Part shown: in pieces, positions 29,593 through 38,759 of the stretch
How the letters are laid out: each line of letters starts with the position of its first letter
Position numbering within the stretch: the stretch's first letter is position 1
Origin: Effrenium voratum
Lineage: Eukaryota > Sar > Dinophyceae > Suessiales > Symbiodiniaceae
Length of the DNA: 64,000 bases
Direction of reading: 5' to 3'
Assembly: GCA_963377175.1 (NCBI GenBank)
Contig: CAUJNA010000857.1
Coordinates: 207,501 to 271,500 of the forward strand
The notes under the pieces: model-generated
What the model was told of the DNA's origin: nothing
Databases searched by the model: none
The model's input: the letters and a program-made list of their open reading frames with translations, nothing else
Translations under genes and position numbers: made by a program

Positions 29593-31116
29593 TTACTCAA
29601 GTGACTCAAACGATAGCAACAAGTCACCCATCTCCTCTGCAGAAGGCGGCGGAGAAGCCTCTGAAGCAGCGGGCTCTTGCTGCTTCTGCTTCCCTCGGCC
29701 TTTCCTTTTCCCCCCGACCCCTGCAGCTCCAGGCTGAGATGATGTCGTGCCTTGCTTGACGCTGGCCAGTTTTGGGTCATACATGGGATCCTTTTCATCA
29801 CACATGCTGGACATGACCTGTTCAATCAAGCGCAAGCGGACCTGCTCCAAATGAGGGGTGGATAGTGCGTATCCCAAGTAAGGGATGCGTGCTTTCGCGC
29901 AGGCAAAGGCCAGCACGCCATCCGAGCAAGCGAAATCCACCAGCGCGCACAGCTTGAAGTTATGAGTGATCTCCTGCCAGAATTTGAGAGGGCGAGCATG
30001 CCAGAACACTGGCTCCACAGTGTCAGCTGTCTTTCGCTTAACTCCCCTTCCGGCATTGTCATCGCCTTGGGCAACACCTCCCACGGCTTTGCGCCAGGTG
30101 CCATGGATCTCATGCTTGGCAGAGCATGGCAGCTGCCAGGCCAAGCCAAAGTTGGGCATCACAATGTCTCCAATTTTTGTGCCGAAGTTGGTTCCGCTAA
30201 AGTGAATGCGCCGCAAACATGGTAAGCCCATGGAAGCAAGGTCACGTCCGCTGACCACTCTCATCTCCTCTGACACATCAAAGACCTGGTTGGACCTCAC
30301 GCATCCACGCCGCTCCCTAAGGCTGTCTTCATCATGGCACAGAACAATTCGATGTGAGTATTTATCAACAGGCTTGCCATCCGCATCCACAAACGCCTGC
30401 ATCAGCTTGCTCATATTGCCGGTGTGGCCACCGTCGAAGCAGAAGAAGAAATCATGAGCTGATAGCTGGACAGTTGGGTGACACGGCGAGCGATATTCCA
30501 ACAGGAGCTGCATTGTGGACTTCACCGTCTCACCGTTCAAGGGCGGCAGTCGCAGGTGAGGACTTGTGACTGTCTCTCCCAGTTGGCATGGGTCCCAAAC
30601 AAAGCCGATGTACTTCTCACCATCTGCCCCTGTTGCCCTCATAGCAGGGCTCTTCGCCCACAGAGCCTTCTGCTCCTTCTCCGAGGAAGTCCACACTGCC
30701 AAGGTGATGTTAGCATCAATCAGTCGCTGCGCCTTTGTGAAAGCAGCATCAACATGCTCGGACTGTTCCTGCGTCAGCTGTTGCTTCAGCTCGGCCAGGA
30801 ACTGATCAGAAACAACCTTGCGAGCCGAGTGCTTGTCTGCCTGCTTATTGGCAGAAACGCCAGCTGCATCAGCCAGCGTTGCTGTCGCAGCCTCTCCAGG
30901 CACCGTTGATTGCTTCAATTTCTCTAGGGCGGCCTTAAGCTCCTTGACTGGCATTTCCAAGCTGCCCTTCTCCAGCACGTCTGCGACAGGAAGTGAACGG
31001 CGAATAGAGGACATCAAAGTCTCGTCATGCTTGGTCTTGTAGACAAGGTCCTGAAGCCAAAGCTTATCAACAAACAATACACAAATCACTTTGAACCTGG
31101 TGTTGCGTTGAAGCAA
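29593..31116 (-). CDS. Unknown protein with methyltransferase-like Rossmann segment
   Basis: The open frame has 507 codons, but its upstream end is not an ATG. A splice acceptor (TTTGGCTTCAG) near 31050 probably starts the exon at DLVYKTKHDETLM. Notable parts: a helical region with the private motif read LADAAG (residues about 81-86), FFFCFDGGHTGN near the middle, PVFWHARPLKFWQEI, and LVDFACSDGVLAFACAKARI. The last resembles the SAM-binding strand-loop-helix of DNA or RNA methyltransferases (D-x-x-x-x-D-G-x-L). The C-terminal end is K/G/Q-rich and disordered. I recall similar 'FW..RP..FWQE' proteins being frequent in Symbiodiniaceae, but no function is established. Catalytic motifs beyond the SAM loop were not identified. 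Confidence 0.6.
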   Translation of the reverse strand: MLQRNTRFKVICVLFVDKLWLQDLVYKTKHDETLMSSIRRSLPVADVLEKGSLEMPVKELKAALEKLKQSTVPGEAATATLADAAGVSANKQADKHSARKVVSDQFLAELKQQLTQEQSEHVDAAFTKAQRLIDANITLAVWTSSEKEQKALWAKSPAMRATGADGEKYIGFVWDPCQLGETVTSPHLRLPPLNGETVKSTMQLLLEYRSPCHPTVQLSAHDFFFCFDGGHTGNMSKLMQAFVDADGKPVDKYSHRIVLCHDEDSLRERRGCVRSNQVFDVSEEMRVVSGRDLASMGLPCLRRIHFSGTNFGTKIGDIVMPNFGLAWQLPCSAKHEIHGTWRKAVGGVAQGDDNAGRGVKRKTADTVEPVFWHARPLKFWQEITHNFKLCALVDFACSDGVLAFACAKARIPYLGYALSTPHLEQVRLRLIEQVMSSMCDEKDPMYDPKLASVKQGTTSSQPGAAGVGGKRKGRGKQKQQEPAASEASPPPSAEEMGDLLLSFESLE

Positions 31117-31276
31117 ACACAGTTCTCCTCGGTGAGAGTGAACATGCTGTCAGCAGCCATGGACCACCCAGCGCGCCAAGCCCAGGCACCAGCCGTGGTA
31201 GCCGTCTCAGCTTGATTCTTGGCAACCTGGGGCATGCGACAGCTAAGTCGTATCATGTGTGGGGCCATCCGTGTTA

Positions 31277-32722
31277 TCAAAGTTTAACTAACAGCCTCAA
31301 CACTTGAAACGCAAACCAGGCCGCTTGATCTCCAGCACCTTCAGCAGCATCATCTTCATGCACATGCGCTCGGTAGCTGTTGCAGCTGCTCAAAACATCG
31401 CGAACGCCTGTCTTCTCTTCTGTTGTCAGGCATGAAGGGCCCATGATTTCATCCAGGAGGAACTGCAAGCATTTCTTCTTGTAAAGCAACAAATCCAAGT
31501 AACCTTTCCCCTGATCGTCTCTGCGCTTGCCCAGCAACATGCGGACTGTCACGTCTTCATGCTTAAGATTGTCCGCAACATGCTGGTCATGCATCATTGT
31601 GAAACACCACTCAGTCTCTGCCGGCGTGCTGGCTTTCACAATTACAGCGTGCATCTTGTGAAGAGTGTTGAAAATGGAGTTGGGCTGGAACTCCTCCTCA
31701 GCCAGCACCACTTGCTGCACAGTGGCTTTGTGAAGCGCTTTGTCCCACAGATCGTATGCTGTCTTCACCCAGTTTTCACTCACTGGTTCACTGTTCTCTG
31801 CCATGTTGAGCTTCTCTGAGTAAAGCTGCTCCATAGTCTCTGCAGAGATTGCTTTTCCGCTTTGACCCCGGCGGTTAATGATTTCAAAAACACGCTGAAC
31901 AGCAGTTCTTGCGAGCTTGGCTTTCTGGGAGTTGTCCTCCCTCAGCTGCAAGGCCTTCCACTCAAGGTCCTCCAAGCGAGCAACCTTGACAAACAAGCAG
32001 GGCGCAATAATCATGTGCCTTTTCCAAGCTTCACGCCAGCTGCTGCAGCCAGCGTCTTCGCAACTTTCTGCAACTTTGGCCATAAACGCGATCAATAACT
32101 CTGTGGGGGATACGTGCATCCAAGTCCCTTTGGGCCCAACAGTTCCTTCGTCAATGCTGCTTTGAAGCACTGGCACTTGCAAGTGCAGGTCTGCGAAAAC
32201 GCATGAAGCGACAACTGGGTCTTTGAAGAAATGGCCTTTCATGCTCTCGATGCAAGCTGTGGACATTGGGACATTAGCAGTTGGGGTGTAAAAAGGATCC
32301 AGCCAGCGAATGTTGATGGCTGCCATGTACTGCCCGGCATTCTGAAGTGAGTCCAAGCATTCCTTTTCGTTAAAGGGTCGCATGATGCCACCTTCCGCTG
32401 CTGATGTTGGAGGCAACAAGCGGGCTGTGTCTTCAAAATCTGCATGATGGAACACCTTCTCCATGTGCTCCCTGTGTTGCAGCCAAATGTTTGCATTCAC
32501 CCCGCCTGCCGAACATAACAAGATGCATGCTGGCATGGAAGCACGCGCTCCAAAAAGCAAAGCAAGCCAAACCCAACCCCTCATGTGTTGCAGGCCTGCT
32601 GGTGCAGAAATGCCCTCTGGGAGCGGCGCAGCGATGGAAGCACGGGCTTTTGGTTTGGCCTTGCCCTTCGCCTTGGCCTTTGGCGGGGGCTCAGGCCCCT
32701 CCACACGAGCGCGCTTGCCCAT
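31277..32722 (-). CDS. Unknown 481-residue protein
   Basis: An ATG-to-TAA frame with a basic, K/A-rich start (KAKAKGKAKPKAR, probable nuclear signal), a hydrophobic segment around residues 50-70, and a long alpha-helical remainder with regularly placed W, C and M. No enzymatic motif is visible. It holds one copy of the private 15-nt motif (32037-32051), here read in another frame as AGCSSW instead of LA-x-AA, which shows that the DNA motif rather than the peptide is the repeated unit. It lies 160 bp upstream of the 507-codon frame on the same strand; whether they form one gene is unknown. Confidence 0.55.
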   Translation of the reverse strand: MGKRARVEGPEPPPKAKAKGKAKPKARASIAAPLPEGISAPAGLQHMRGWVWLALLFGARASMPACILLCSAGGVNANIWLQHREHMEKVFHHADFEDTARLLPPTSAAEGGIMRPFNEKECLDSLQNAGQYMAAINIRWLDPFYTPTANVPMSTACIESMKGHFFKDPVVASCVFADLHLQVPVLQSSIDEGTVGPKGTWMHVSPTELLIAFMAKVAESCEDAGCSSWREAWKRHMIIAPCLFVKVARLEDLEWKALQLREDNSQKAKLARTAVQRVFEIINRRGQSGKAISAETMEQLYSEKLNMAENSEPVSENWVKTAYDLWDKALHKATVQQVVLAEEEFQPNSIFNTLHKMHAVIVKASTPAETEWCFTMMHDQHVADNLKHEDVTVRMLLGKRRDDQGKGYLDLLLYKKKCLQFLLDEIMGPSCLTTEEKTGVRDVLSSCNSYRAHVHEDDAAEGAGDQAAWFAFQVLRLLVKL

Positions 32723-33294
32723 AGCTTTTCAGTTGGTGCTGTGAGGCAAAAAATGCTACAATGTTATCTGTGACAAGCTGGCGGTTTGAGTAAGTCAAGC
32801 CATCTCCTGAATAATATGCACGCATCGCGCTTTTTCTGCCCCCAGGTCATCGCAGCAAATAAACTGCCAAAAGCAAATTAATTGCACTGACTGGCGCTAA
32901 TGCGCATCACCCTGCTGATACATCGCAACCTCTTTGCCAATGACAAGCCCACACTCCTGCTCATGCTATCACAGTGCAACTTACTCGTTGGGCACATCTT
33001 GCGTTGTCAAACCAACATGTTTAGAACTGGCACCAGGACAGGGCCCAGTCTAAGTCTAAACAGCTCGAAAAAGGGAAGGCTTTAAATTTTGCATTGGCCT
33101 CACTCATCTGGGGGGAAGGAAGTGCACAAAACGAAGCCCTCACAAAACCGCGCAGAGGCAAGGTGGGGCATGAATCAAAATTGTTACAATGTCGCGCGGA
33201 TTGCGTGTGTGTGTGTGCGGCTGTCTGGTAGCGAAGGCCTGCAAGTTCACGCGCCCTGTCGGGGGAAATTGCGCGCTGCCATATTTAAAAGGGT
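32723..33294. other. Spacer without convincing genes
   Basis: Contains the presumed start region of the 481-residue gene and leads into the minisatellite. No protein-like frame or recognisable RNA gene was found. Confidence 0.4.
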
Positions 33295-33650
33295 GGCGCA
33301 AATTTTGCCAGAATACCTGTGGAGGGATTTTGTTACCTGCTGGGAGATGTTGTTGCCAACGTACTTGTGGGGGATTTTGCTACCAAAGTACCTGTGGGGG
33401 GATTTTGCTACCGAAGAACCTGTGAGGGGAGGGGATGCTGTTTACCAAAGTACCTGTGGGGGGAATTTGTCTGTGGAGACTTTGTTACCAAAATACCTGT
33501 GGGGGGATTTTGTTACCAAAGAACCTGTGGTGGGGTTTTGTTACCAAAGTACCTGTGGGGGGATTTTGTTGCCAAAGTACCTGTGGTGGGATTTTGTTAC
33601 CAAAGTACCTGTGGGGGGATTTGTTACCAAAATACCCGTGGGTGGGTCAG
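33295..33650 (+). repeat. Minisatellite of ~27-bp units (TTGTTACCAAAGTACCTGTGG-type)
   Basis: About twelve imperfect head-to-tail units of ACCAAAGTACCTGTGGGGGGATTTTGTT type, with length changes of 1-2 bp between units and a few degenerate units at the start. Open frames across it in several phases are artefacts of the repeat. Confidence 0.93.
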
Positions 33651-33741
33651 GGAATCTTGAACTGTTGTTAAGGCAAACTGTTTCTTGGGTGGATTTGTGG
33701 GGACGCTGCATGGGGCAATGCTGCCCAGCAGCACTTGCGGA

Positions 33742-33876
33742 GCGCAACCGCTTAACGTCGCTGGTGGGGCGCAACCGCTTAAGCGCGATGGGCCACAAAA
33801 ATCTGAACAGGAAAAAACGTTCCTGGCTGTTCAGATTTTCCGGGCGCAACCCCTTAACACGCGCAACCGCTTAGCC
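33742..33876. repeat. GCGCAACCGCTTAA repeats around a 13-bp-stem hairpin
   Basis: GCGCAACC(G/C)CTTA occurs at 33742, 33769, 33844 and 33861. Between the second and third lies a hairpin with a perfect 13-bp stem (33798-33810 with 33827-33839, AAAATCTGAACAG / CTGTTCAGATTTT) and a 16-nt loop. Confidence 0.8.
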
Positions 33877-34249
33877 AAATGTCAGCCTTCCTCTGTTCAC
33901 TTTGACTCAAAAATCCGCGGCAAAAGTAAACAGAGTTGCACGTGCCAGCCTGTTTACTTACCCTTGCGGAAATGCAGGTCAAAGTAAACACTTCAGAACG
34001 TCCAAGCTTGTCCCCTACCCCCAGCTACTTGTTTGCTACATGTTTCATTGCGGGGCCCTCAGGGAGTAGCCTTGAGAAAGGGGCTGTTCAATTAAGGCGC
34101 GGAAAACACAAGACAAATGAACAGTCGTGCACGTGCAAATGTGTTTACTTGCCTCTGCGGATCTGCGGGTTCATCTGAACAAAAACTACAAAAACTCTGA
34201 TCTGGCTGCTGCTTCTGTCGTTGGATAAGAGGTTGCCAACCCCATGCCA
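33877..34249. other. Spacer with two diverged ~55-bp direct repeats
   Basis: Blocks near 33930 and 34122 share GCACGTGC, GTGTTTACTT/CTGTTTACTTA, a C-rich hexamer, TGCGGA and TGC(A/G)GG in the same order. No gene is recognised here. Confidence 0.5.
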
Positions 34250-35182
34250 TCAATAGTTCGCACAAACACCAGTGCGGCACCTTCCGTGAGACAGCTTGCA
34301 AACAAAATCATGTGTCAAGCCACTGGAAAATGTAAGCCGATTAGGAATCTGAGGGCTGCCGAGCCCGCTGTACAGCTCAGATTCTGTCAAAAATAACATG
34401 TACAGCCTTTTGTTTTCAGACCTAGCTGCGCCGCAATCTGTGACAAGCTCGCTCAAGGCTTGCAGCTGCCACTTGCAGTCTGTGCGGCACAAAACTTGAT
34501 GAATGTGCGAGCACAGGTCAAGGTGCTCATTCATGAACGCAAAGCTGAAATGCACAAAACGCTTGATCGAGATTGCCTGGTGGAAAGCCACTGCAGCACC
34601 TGCAGCCCCTTTAGACAGAAGGTGTTCCTTTGTGATCATGGAAGCGCCCAGGAGCCCAGCTAGAAACCACACGACTTTAGGGGGGTCAGCAGGGTCTGCA
34701 ACCACAAATGCGTCAGCGTCAGCCATCTCTGTGACCAGGTCAGCGTTGACTTTGCAGCACTCCTCACGGGTAAGGGGCGCTACTGCGAACACCTGTTGCC
34801 TGCGTGACGGCTGCAAGGGTGGCTTGTTCGAGTGAAGAGCCTGCCGCTTCGCATCTGCTCGGCGGAGTTTTTGGTTGGCTGCCAGTGCATTCACATGCCC
34901 ATCGACAGCATGGATAAGATCATCCCTGATCTCGTCTGGGCTCAAGTGACCTGCGAGGGCAGCTTCAACCTTTGCAAGTTGCAGCTTCCGCTCATTGAAG
35001 GCAATTTCCTTGCATTGGGCTTCATTCAACTCAGTCCCTGGGTCAGCTGCATCAGCCAGCCCGTGTTGGCCCTTTGATGCAGCAGTTTCCACAATCAATC
35101 TAGACGCCGCCGACACGGTCTGGATGAAACCAGATTCTCCCTGACGCGCCTTACCGCAACACAGCCAACCCACAAGGACCTA
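34250..35182 (-). CDS. C-terminal exon of hAT-like gene (helical, unknown function)
   Basis: The frame probably starts at the acceptor TTGTTGTAG near 35182 rather than at an ATG, giving about 310 residues: VLVGWLCCGKARQGESGF, the private motif read LADAAD, a charged helix (EIRDDLIHAVDGHVNAL), a K/R-rich linker, and a C-terminal domain with hydrophobic strands (VVWFLAGLLGAS) and several Cys/His. No enzyme motif is seen. It directly follows the hAT-dimerisation-like exon on the same strand, separated by about 60 bp of likely intron, so it is taken as the 3' part of the same gene. Confidence 0.5.
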
Positions 35183-35212
35183 CAACAACGAAGAATAATA
35201 GTGAACTCGATC

Positions 35213-36262
35213 TTACAAACAACGTGCGCATGCGCGCGCGCGCTGATGCCAAGCCACCTTCTTTCGTGGAACTCCAGCATCGATGCGAACCGTTTTCCGC
35301 TGACGAGGGCGGCCAAAGTGCCTCACCCAAACCCGAATTGCAGCAGGGACGAGTTCTTCCTTCAAGTGGGGGGCGGTTTGCAGAACGATCACATTCTCCT
35401 CTCTGTCGAGAAACTCATCATTACATTGCCCTCCTCTTAGGGCCGATGTTTTCGAGAAGTTTCTCTCCACATCGCAGGTGGATGCAACCCATGCCCCGTA
35501 CCTAATGAGAACAATGGTCAACTCGTCCGCCGTGTTGCCCTTCCGACCTTTGCCAAGTCTGCTGATTGCTTCGCGCCAGCTGGCAATGGTAGTGCCCTTG
35601 CTTCGAGCAGAATGCTCTGCAGCATATGGCTCATGACGATGAAACTGCTCAATCAATCTTTGCTCACAAATGCCAAAAACCCGCGCTAGGCATGACAAGC
35701 CTTCATTCTGCCCTTCTGACCGCCTTTGGCCATGAAGGTCACTCCTTCCGCTCCGCCCACTGAGGGCGAACACATGGAAGGAATGCAAAATATCATGCTC
35801 AGGATATTCTGCAGCTATGACCTTCGAAGACACCTCAATGATAGGGCGCATCCTAGAAAAGCACTGGTCCACCACAGCTTGAGACACACCAGCTGCAGAC
35901 CCAAATGTCTTAACAAAGCCTGCTCGCAACACAAAAGTCCTTGGCCGCTTCAAAGTCTGCAAGGCCACCTTTGTAAAACCAGGAAAGTTCAAACAGGCTT
36001 TGTCGAGGAACAAGCTGCGCAACACTGTCTCCTGAGCCATGATGTCCTGTGGCAGCTCGGCTTCGTCGAGCTCTTCATCATCACAAATCCGCACAAGCCC
36101 TTGAATCTGCATGGCATAGTCTGCCAGCATTCCCAACTGCACAATCACTTCATCAGACAAGAACTCGAAAAGTTCCATGCAAGCGCGCCCTTCCGCGCAT
36201 GAGGCACCGCGCTGCATGACCACCTGAGCAGCTGTTGCCAAAGAAGCGTCCAGAGTAAGCAC
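35213..36262 (-). CDS. hAT-like transposase exon with C-terminal dimerisation motif
   Basis: The open frame of 349 codons lacks an ATG and likely begins at a splice acceptor. Most is helical; near residue 275 it reads RYGAWVASTCDVERNFSKT and then a charged helix NDEFLDREENVIVLQ. hAT transposases end in a dimerisation domain with the pattern 'P/V-S-(S/T)-x-x-x-E-R-x-F-S', followed by a helix with conserved leucines, which this fits. A degenerate copy of the 15-nt motif (read GSAAG) is present near 35856. The catalytic D-D-E residues could not be placed with confidence. It is part of a minus-strand gene reaching from about 37585 to 34250. Confidence 0.5.
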   Translation of the reverse strand: MLTLDASLATAAQVVMQRGASCAEGRACMELFEFLSDEVIVQLGMLADYAMQIQGLVRICDDEELDEAELPQDIMAQETVLRSLFLDKACLNFPGFTKVALQTLKRPRTFVLRAGFVKTFGSAAGVSQAVVDQCFSRMRPIIEVSSKVIAAEYPEHDILHSFHVFALSGRSGRSDLHGQRRSEGQNEGLSCLARVFGICEQRLIEQFHRHEPYAAEHSARSKGTTIASWREAISRLGKGRKGNTADELTIVLIRYGAWVASTCDVERNFSKTSALRGGQCNDEFLDREENVIVLQTAPHLKEELVPAAIRVWVRHFGRPRQRKTVRIDAGVPRKKVAWHQRARACARCL

Positions 36263-36359
36263 AAGGCGACCAAGAACCTTAGCAGTGGAGCTGTACCTCT
36301 GGGGGGCATAGCAGAAGTCCTGGGTAAGCCAAGCAAAGCATCAACAAAGGCAACAAACA

Positions 36360-36573
36360 AAACACTTGACCAAATCATGCACAAGCAGTCCTGGATACGC
36401 TCAGAAATGCGTGCGCCATCTTGACATCGTGCACGGTTATCAGCATACATTGTTTGGATCTTGGGGCTGTAAGATATCAACTTCGATATTGACTTGTCCT
36501 TCTCCACAAACTGGTGGATGACTGCTTTGACAAAGTCGTCTGTGTCCCAAGGACGTGAAAGGATCCTGGGCAA
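36360..36573 (-). CDS. Middle exon of hAT-like gene
   Basis: Within this frame the stretch RILSRPWDTDDFVKAVIHQF to about RISERIQDCLCMIWS is protein-like; the downstream remainder (towards 36145) is not and overlaps the next exon in another frame. It links the N-terminal frame (36794-37585) with the dimerisation exon. Exon edges are uncertain. Confidence 0.4.
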
Positions 36574-36793
36574 ATGTCACCAAAGAAACGCTGCGCCTTA
36601 TCATGGCAACTTGCTCCTAATGCGTTCTGTGTGGAGCAAAAGTGGTCAAAGCCGGACAGGTGGACAGCATACAAAGCAAGATTGGCCAAACACGTGCAGA
36701 GCACAACCGGTCAAACCTGGACAGGCGCTGACAAGGTCCTGTTGGCAGCGTGGGCCCTGTCCCGCGATACAGCCTGGCACAACTCAACCTACA

Positions 36794-37585
36794 TTAACAT
36801 GCCAACCATCTGATTTTCAAATAACGCCACTGGCCTTGACATTCGGGAAGCCTTGGCTCAGAACGTTCTTCATGCTGGGGGTTGTTGGCCCTGCTGAGAC
36901 CTGTAGCTGCCTCACGAATAGACAATTGTTCTGGAGATGCCCCGTCAGCGACCAAGTGTTCCACCTTGAGCAAAGCCGCTTCAAACTGTGTTTTGTCAAG
37001 AGCTTCTGCGATTTCAAGCCCAGCTGCAACAGCCAGGCCGCAAGCCCTGGGTGGGACTTCGTTGCGAAAGAATCGCTGGAAGCCTTGCATCAATGCAAGT
37101 CGAATGTCATCTGCTGTGCCTGTGGCCAACCGTTGTAATGACAGCAGGCCCTGCGTCACCTGGAGGCTTTTGTCTGCGCAACGAAACCGTATCAGCAGCC
37201 GGGTGCCACGCTTGTCAAAACTAAGGCTGATGCTCTCAGCCTGCGAGATGACTTTCTGCAAATGCCGCCGCTTTGCTGCGGCAAGGCACCACTGCATGTT
37301 CTTGAGTTTATCCCTTGCAGCCACTGGTACACCACTTATCCGGCAGGGTTTCCCCTGAATTGTCTCTCGCATGACTTCCTCCCAATCTTTGTTGGCTGGA
37401 CATGCTCCATGAAGTGTAGGGTCGGTTGCATTGGGGTCTGCGTTCACCAAACTCTCAGCCACAACATGAAGCTCCGAGGATGCGTGCTTCCGAAGTTTCC
37501 ACAGCGTGACAGTGGCATAGTTCATGGACATTTTGGCGAAATCTCCTGGCTGGAGCTTCAAGCTCTGCACATCAGGAACTTGCAC
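36794..37585 (-). CDS. N-terminal exon of hAT-like gene
   Basis: An ATG-initiated frame of 263 codons, helical and charged. The middle segment ISLSFDKRGTRLLIRFR resembles the strand pair around the first catalytic Asp of RNase-H-like transposases, where a 'S-x-S-F-D-x-R' start is common. It is followed by a helical block and a private motif copy read LAVAAG. The last ~60 residues become less protein-like, so the exon probably ends before the stop, near 36900. It lies upstream of the dimerisation-motif exon on the same strand. Identification as hAT rests mainly on that exon. Confidence 0.45.
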   Translation of the reverse strand: MQVPDVQSLKLQPGDFAKMSMNYATVTLWKLRKHASSELHVVAESLVNADPNATDPTLHGACPANKDWEEVMRETIQGKPCRISGVPVAARDKLKNMQWCLAAAKRRHLQKVISQAESISLSFDKRGTRLLIRFRCADKSLQVTQGLLSLQRLATGTADDIRLALMQGFQRFFRNEVPPRACGLAVAAGLEIAEALDKTQFEAALLKVEHLVADGASPEQLSIREAATGLSRANNPQHEERSEPRLPECQGQWRYLKIRWLAC

Positions 37586-38174
37586 TGCAACCTCAGATGA
37601 TGGATGGCGACAAATTTAAGAGGACACAGCCCAAACCCTCCCACCGCAATGCCTGAGAACATGAAACTGCTACAACCCACCGTCTGACAAAGAGCTGCAC
37701 ACCATAAGCAGCCGCACTTCCAAATTCCAGCCTGGTCCGACCAAACCTTCTGGAACCACTTGAACTCGTCCGAGTTGAGGAACTCCTGCGTGGCCAGTGC
37801 GAACCAAACAATTGGCCTGAACATCAATGGTTCCCTTAGCATTGCAGCTGAACTAATGTCTGAAACATAGACAGTGACAGTTTTCCATCAATGGTCTGAA
37901 ACAATGCAGGCGCTGGCTTTCTCTCTGCTGGCTTTGTCTCTGGAGGGAAGAGTTTCGAGCAACGCAAAAGATTCAATGGTGGCGAGCTGATGTACACGCA
38001 TGCGCCTGGCAAGACTTTGCATTCGATCAAATACACCCCTCAGATAGCAAGGGTTTGTTTCATGGCAAGACTTTGCATGTGCTCAAATAGATCTCTCAAC
38101 AGTAGCAATGTTTCGCTTCAGAGGTCTATCTAACAAAATGGCGCACGCATGCAGCTGGTTCAGCTAAAGGCGCA
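37586..38174. other. Spacer without convincing genes
   Basis: Only short frames without protein character. It includes the 3' side of the nucleotidyltransferase/hydrolase gene and the 5' side of the hAT-like gene. GGCAAGACTTTGCAT occurs twice (near 38007 and 38062) within a ~55-bp diverged repeat. Confidence 0.4.
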
Positions 38175-38660
38175 TCATCCAAAAAGGAAACGCCACACCT
38201 CATGTGAAAACGCCTGGAACTGCGCAGCTCGGCCCCAAAGGACATCTTGCACATCTTCATGCCCGCCATCCAGCGTAAGCACTTGATTGCTAACGCTAGA
38301 TGCCATCAGAGCTTGCGCGAAAAACGTTGTTGTCTCGGCAGGGCAGCACTTGTCACGTCTGCCATTGACCATGCAAATGCTTGTGTGGGATCGCGCGAGG
38401 CGCTCCAGGTCTTCCTTGGGCTCGGCTGGGTCCGGGTACCAGCCGCCCAAAACTGTTCGGTGGATCATGGCAGGCATGGCCCGGGTCCACACCTCTGCCC
38501 ACATGGCGCCCCTGGAAAAGCCCATCAAGCAAAGCTTTCGCTGGCGCCCAGCTGCAGCAGCCAGGCGCGCGACTGCCTCGCACCAGCCCTGCATCGCGGA
38601 TGGCGGACGTGCTTTCCATTTCTTGCCTGGCCAAAGAAGCCGAAACGCAACTACAAAAAC
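38175..38660 (-). CDS. Alpha/beta hydrolase C-terminal exon
   Basis: The frame is open to 38702, but a splice acceptor (GGCCAG or TTTGTAG, 38630-38665) probably starts the exon near GKKWKARPPSAMQGW. It carries the full triad layout of a serine hydrolase: LCLMGFSRGAMWAEVW with nucleophile Ser in G-F-S-R-G, MVNGRRDKCCP with the acid Asp, and LDGGHED with His. It ends RFLFG then a stop. The usual N-terminal strand with the oxyanion-hole segment is missing here and appears at the end of the upstream nucleotidyltransferase exon (LLIWLPGCD, residues about 515-523). The fold is that of carboxylesterases/acyl hydrolases; the substrate is unknown. One 15-nt motif is read LAAAAG just before the nucleophile strand. 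Confidence 0.7.
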   Translation of the reverse strand, partial: VFVVAFRLLWPGKKWKARPPSAMQGWCEAVARLAAAAGRQRKLCLMGFSRGAMWAEVWTRAMPAMIHRTVLGGWYPDPAEPKEDLERLARSHTSICMVNGRRDKCCPAETTTFFAQALMASSVSNQVLTLDGGHEDVQDVLWGRAAQFQAFSHEVWRFLFG

Positions 38661-38759
38661 AACCCCATTCTGCACAGCGTCATGCGGCATGCCCACGTGC
38701 AATGCAAGTCACAAAAAGAGAAAGGTAACGAAGGGTTTCGTGAAAGATAACCCGAAATT

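Noticed and set aside
33295..33650. CRISPR-like array
   Set aside because: Units are head-to-tail without unique spacers of constant length, in a eukaryotic context; a minisatellite fits better.
33089..33874. 261-codon plus frame with YLWGDFVTK-type repeats
   Set aside because: Arises from the 27-bp minisatellite; all three frames remain partly open.
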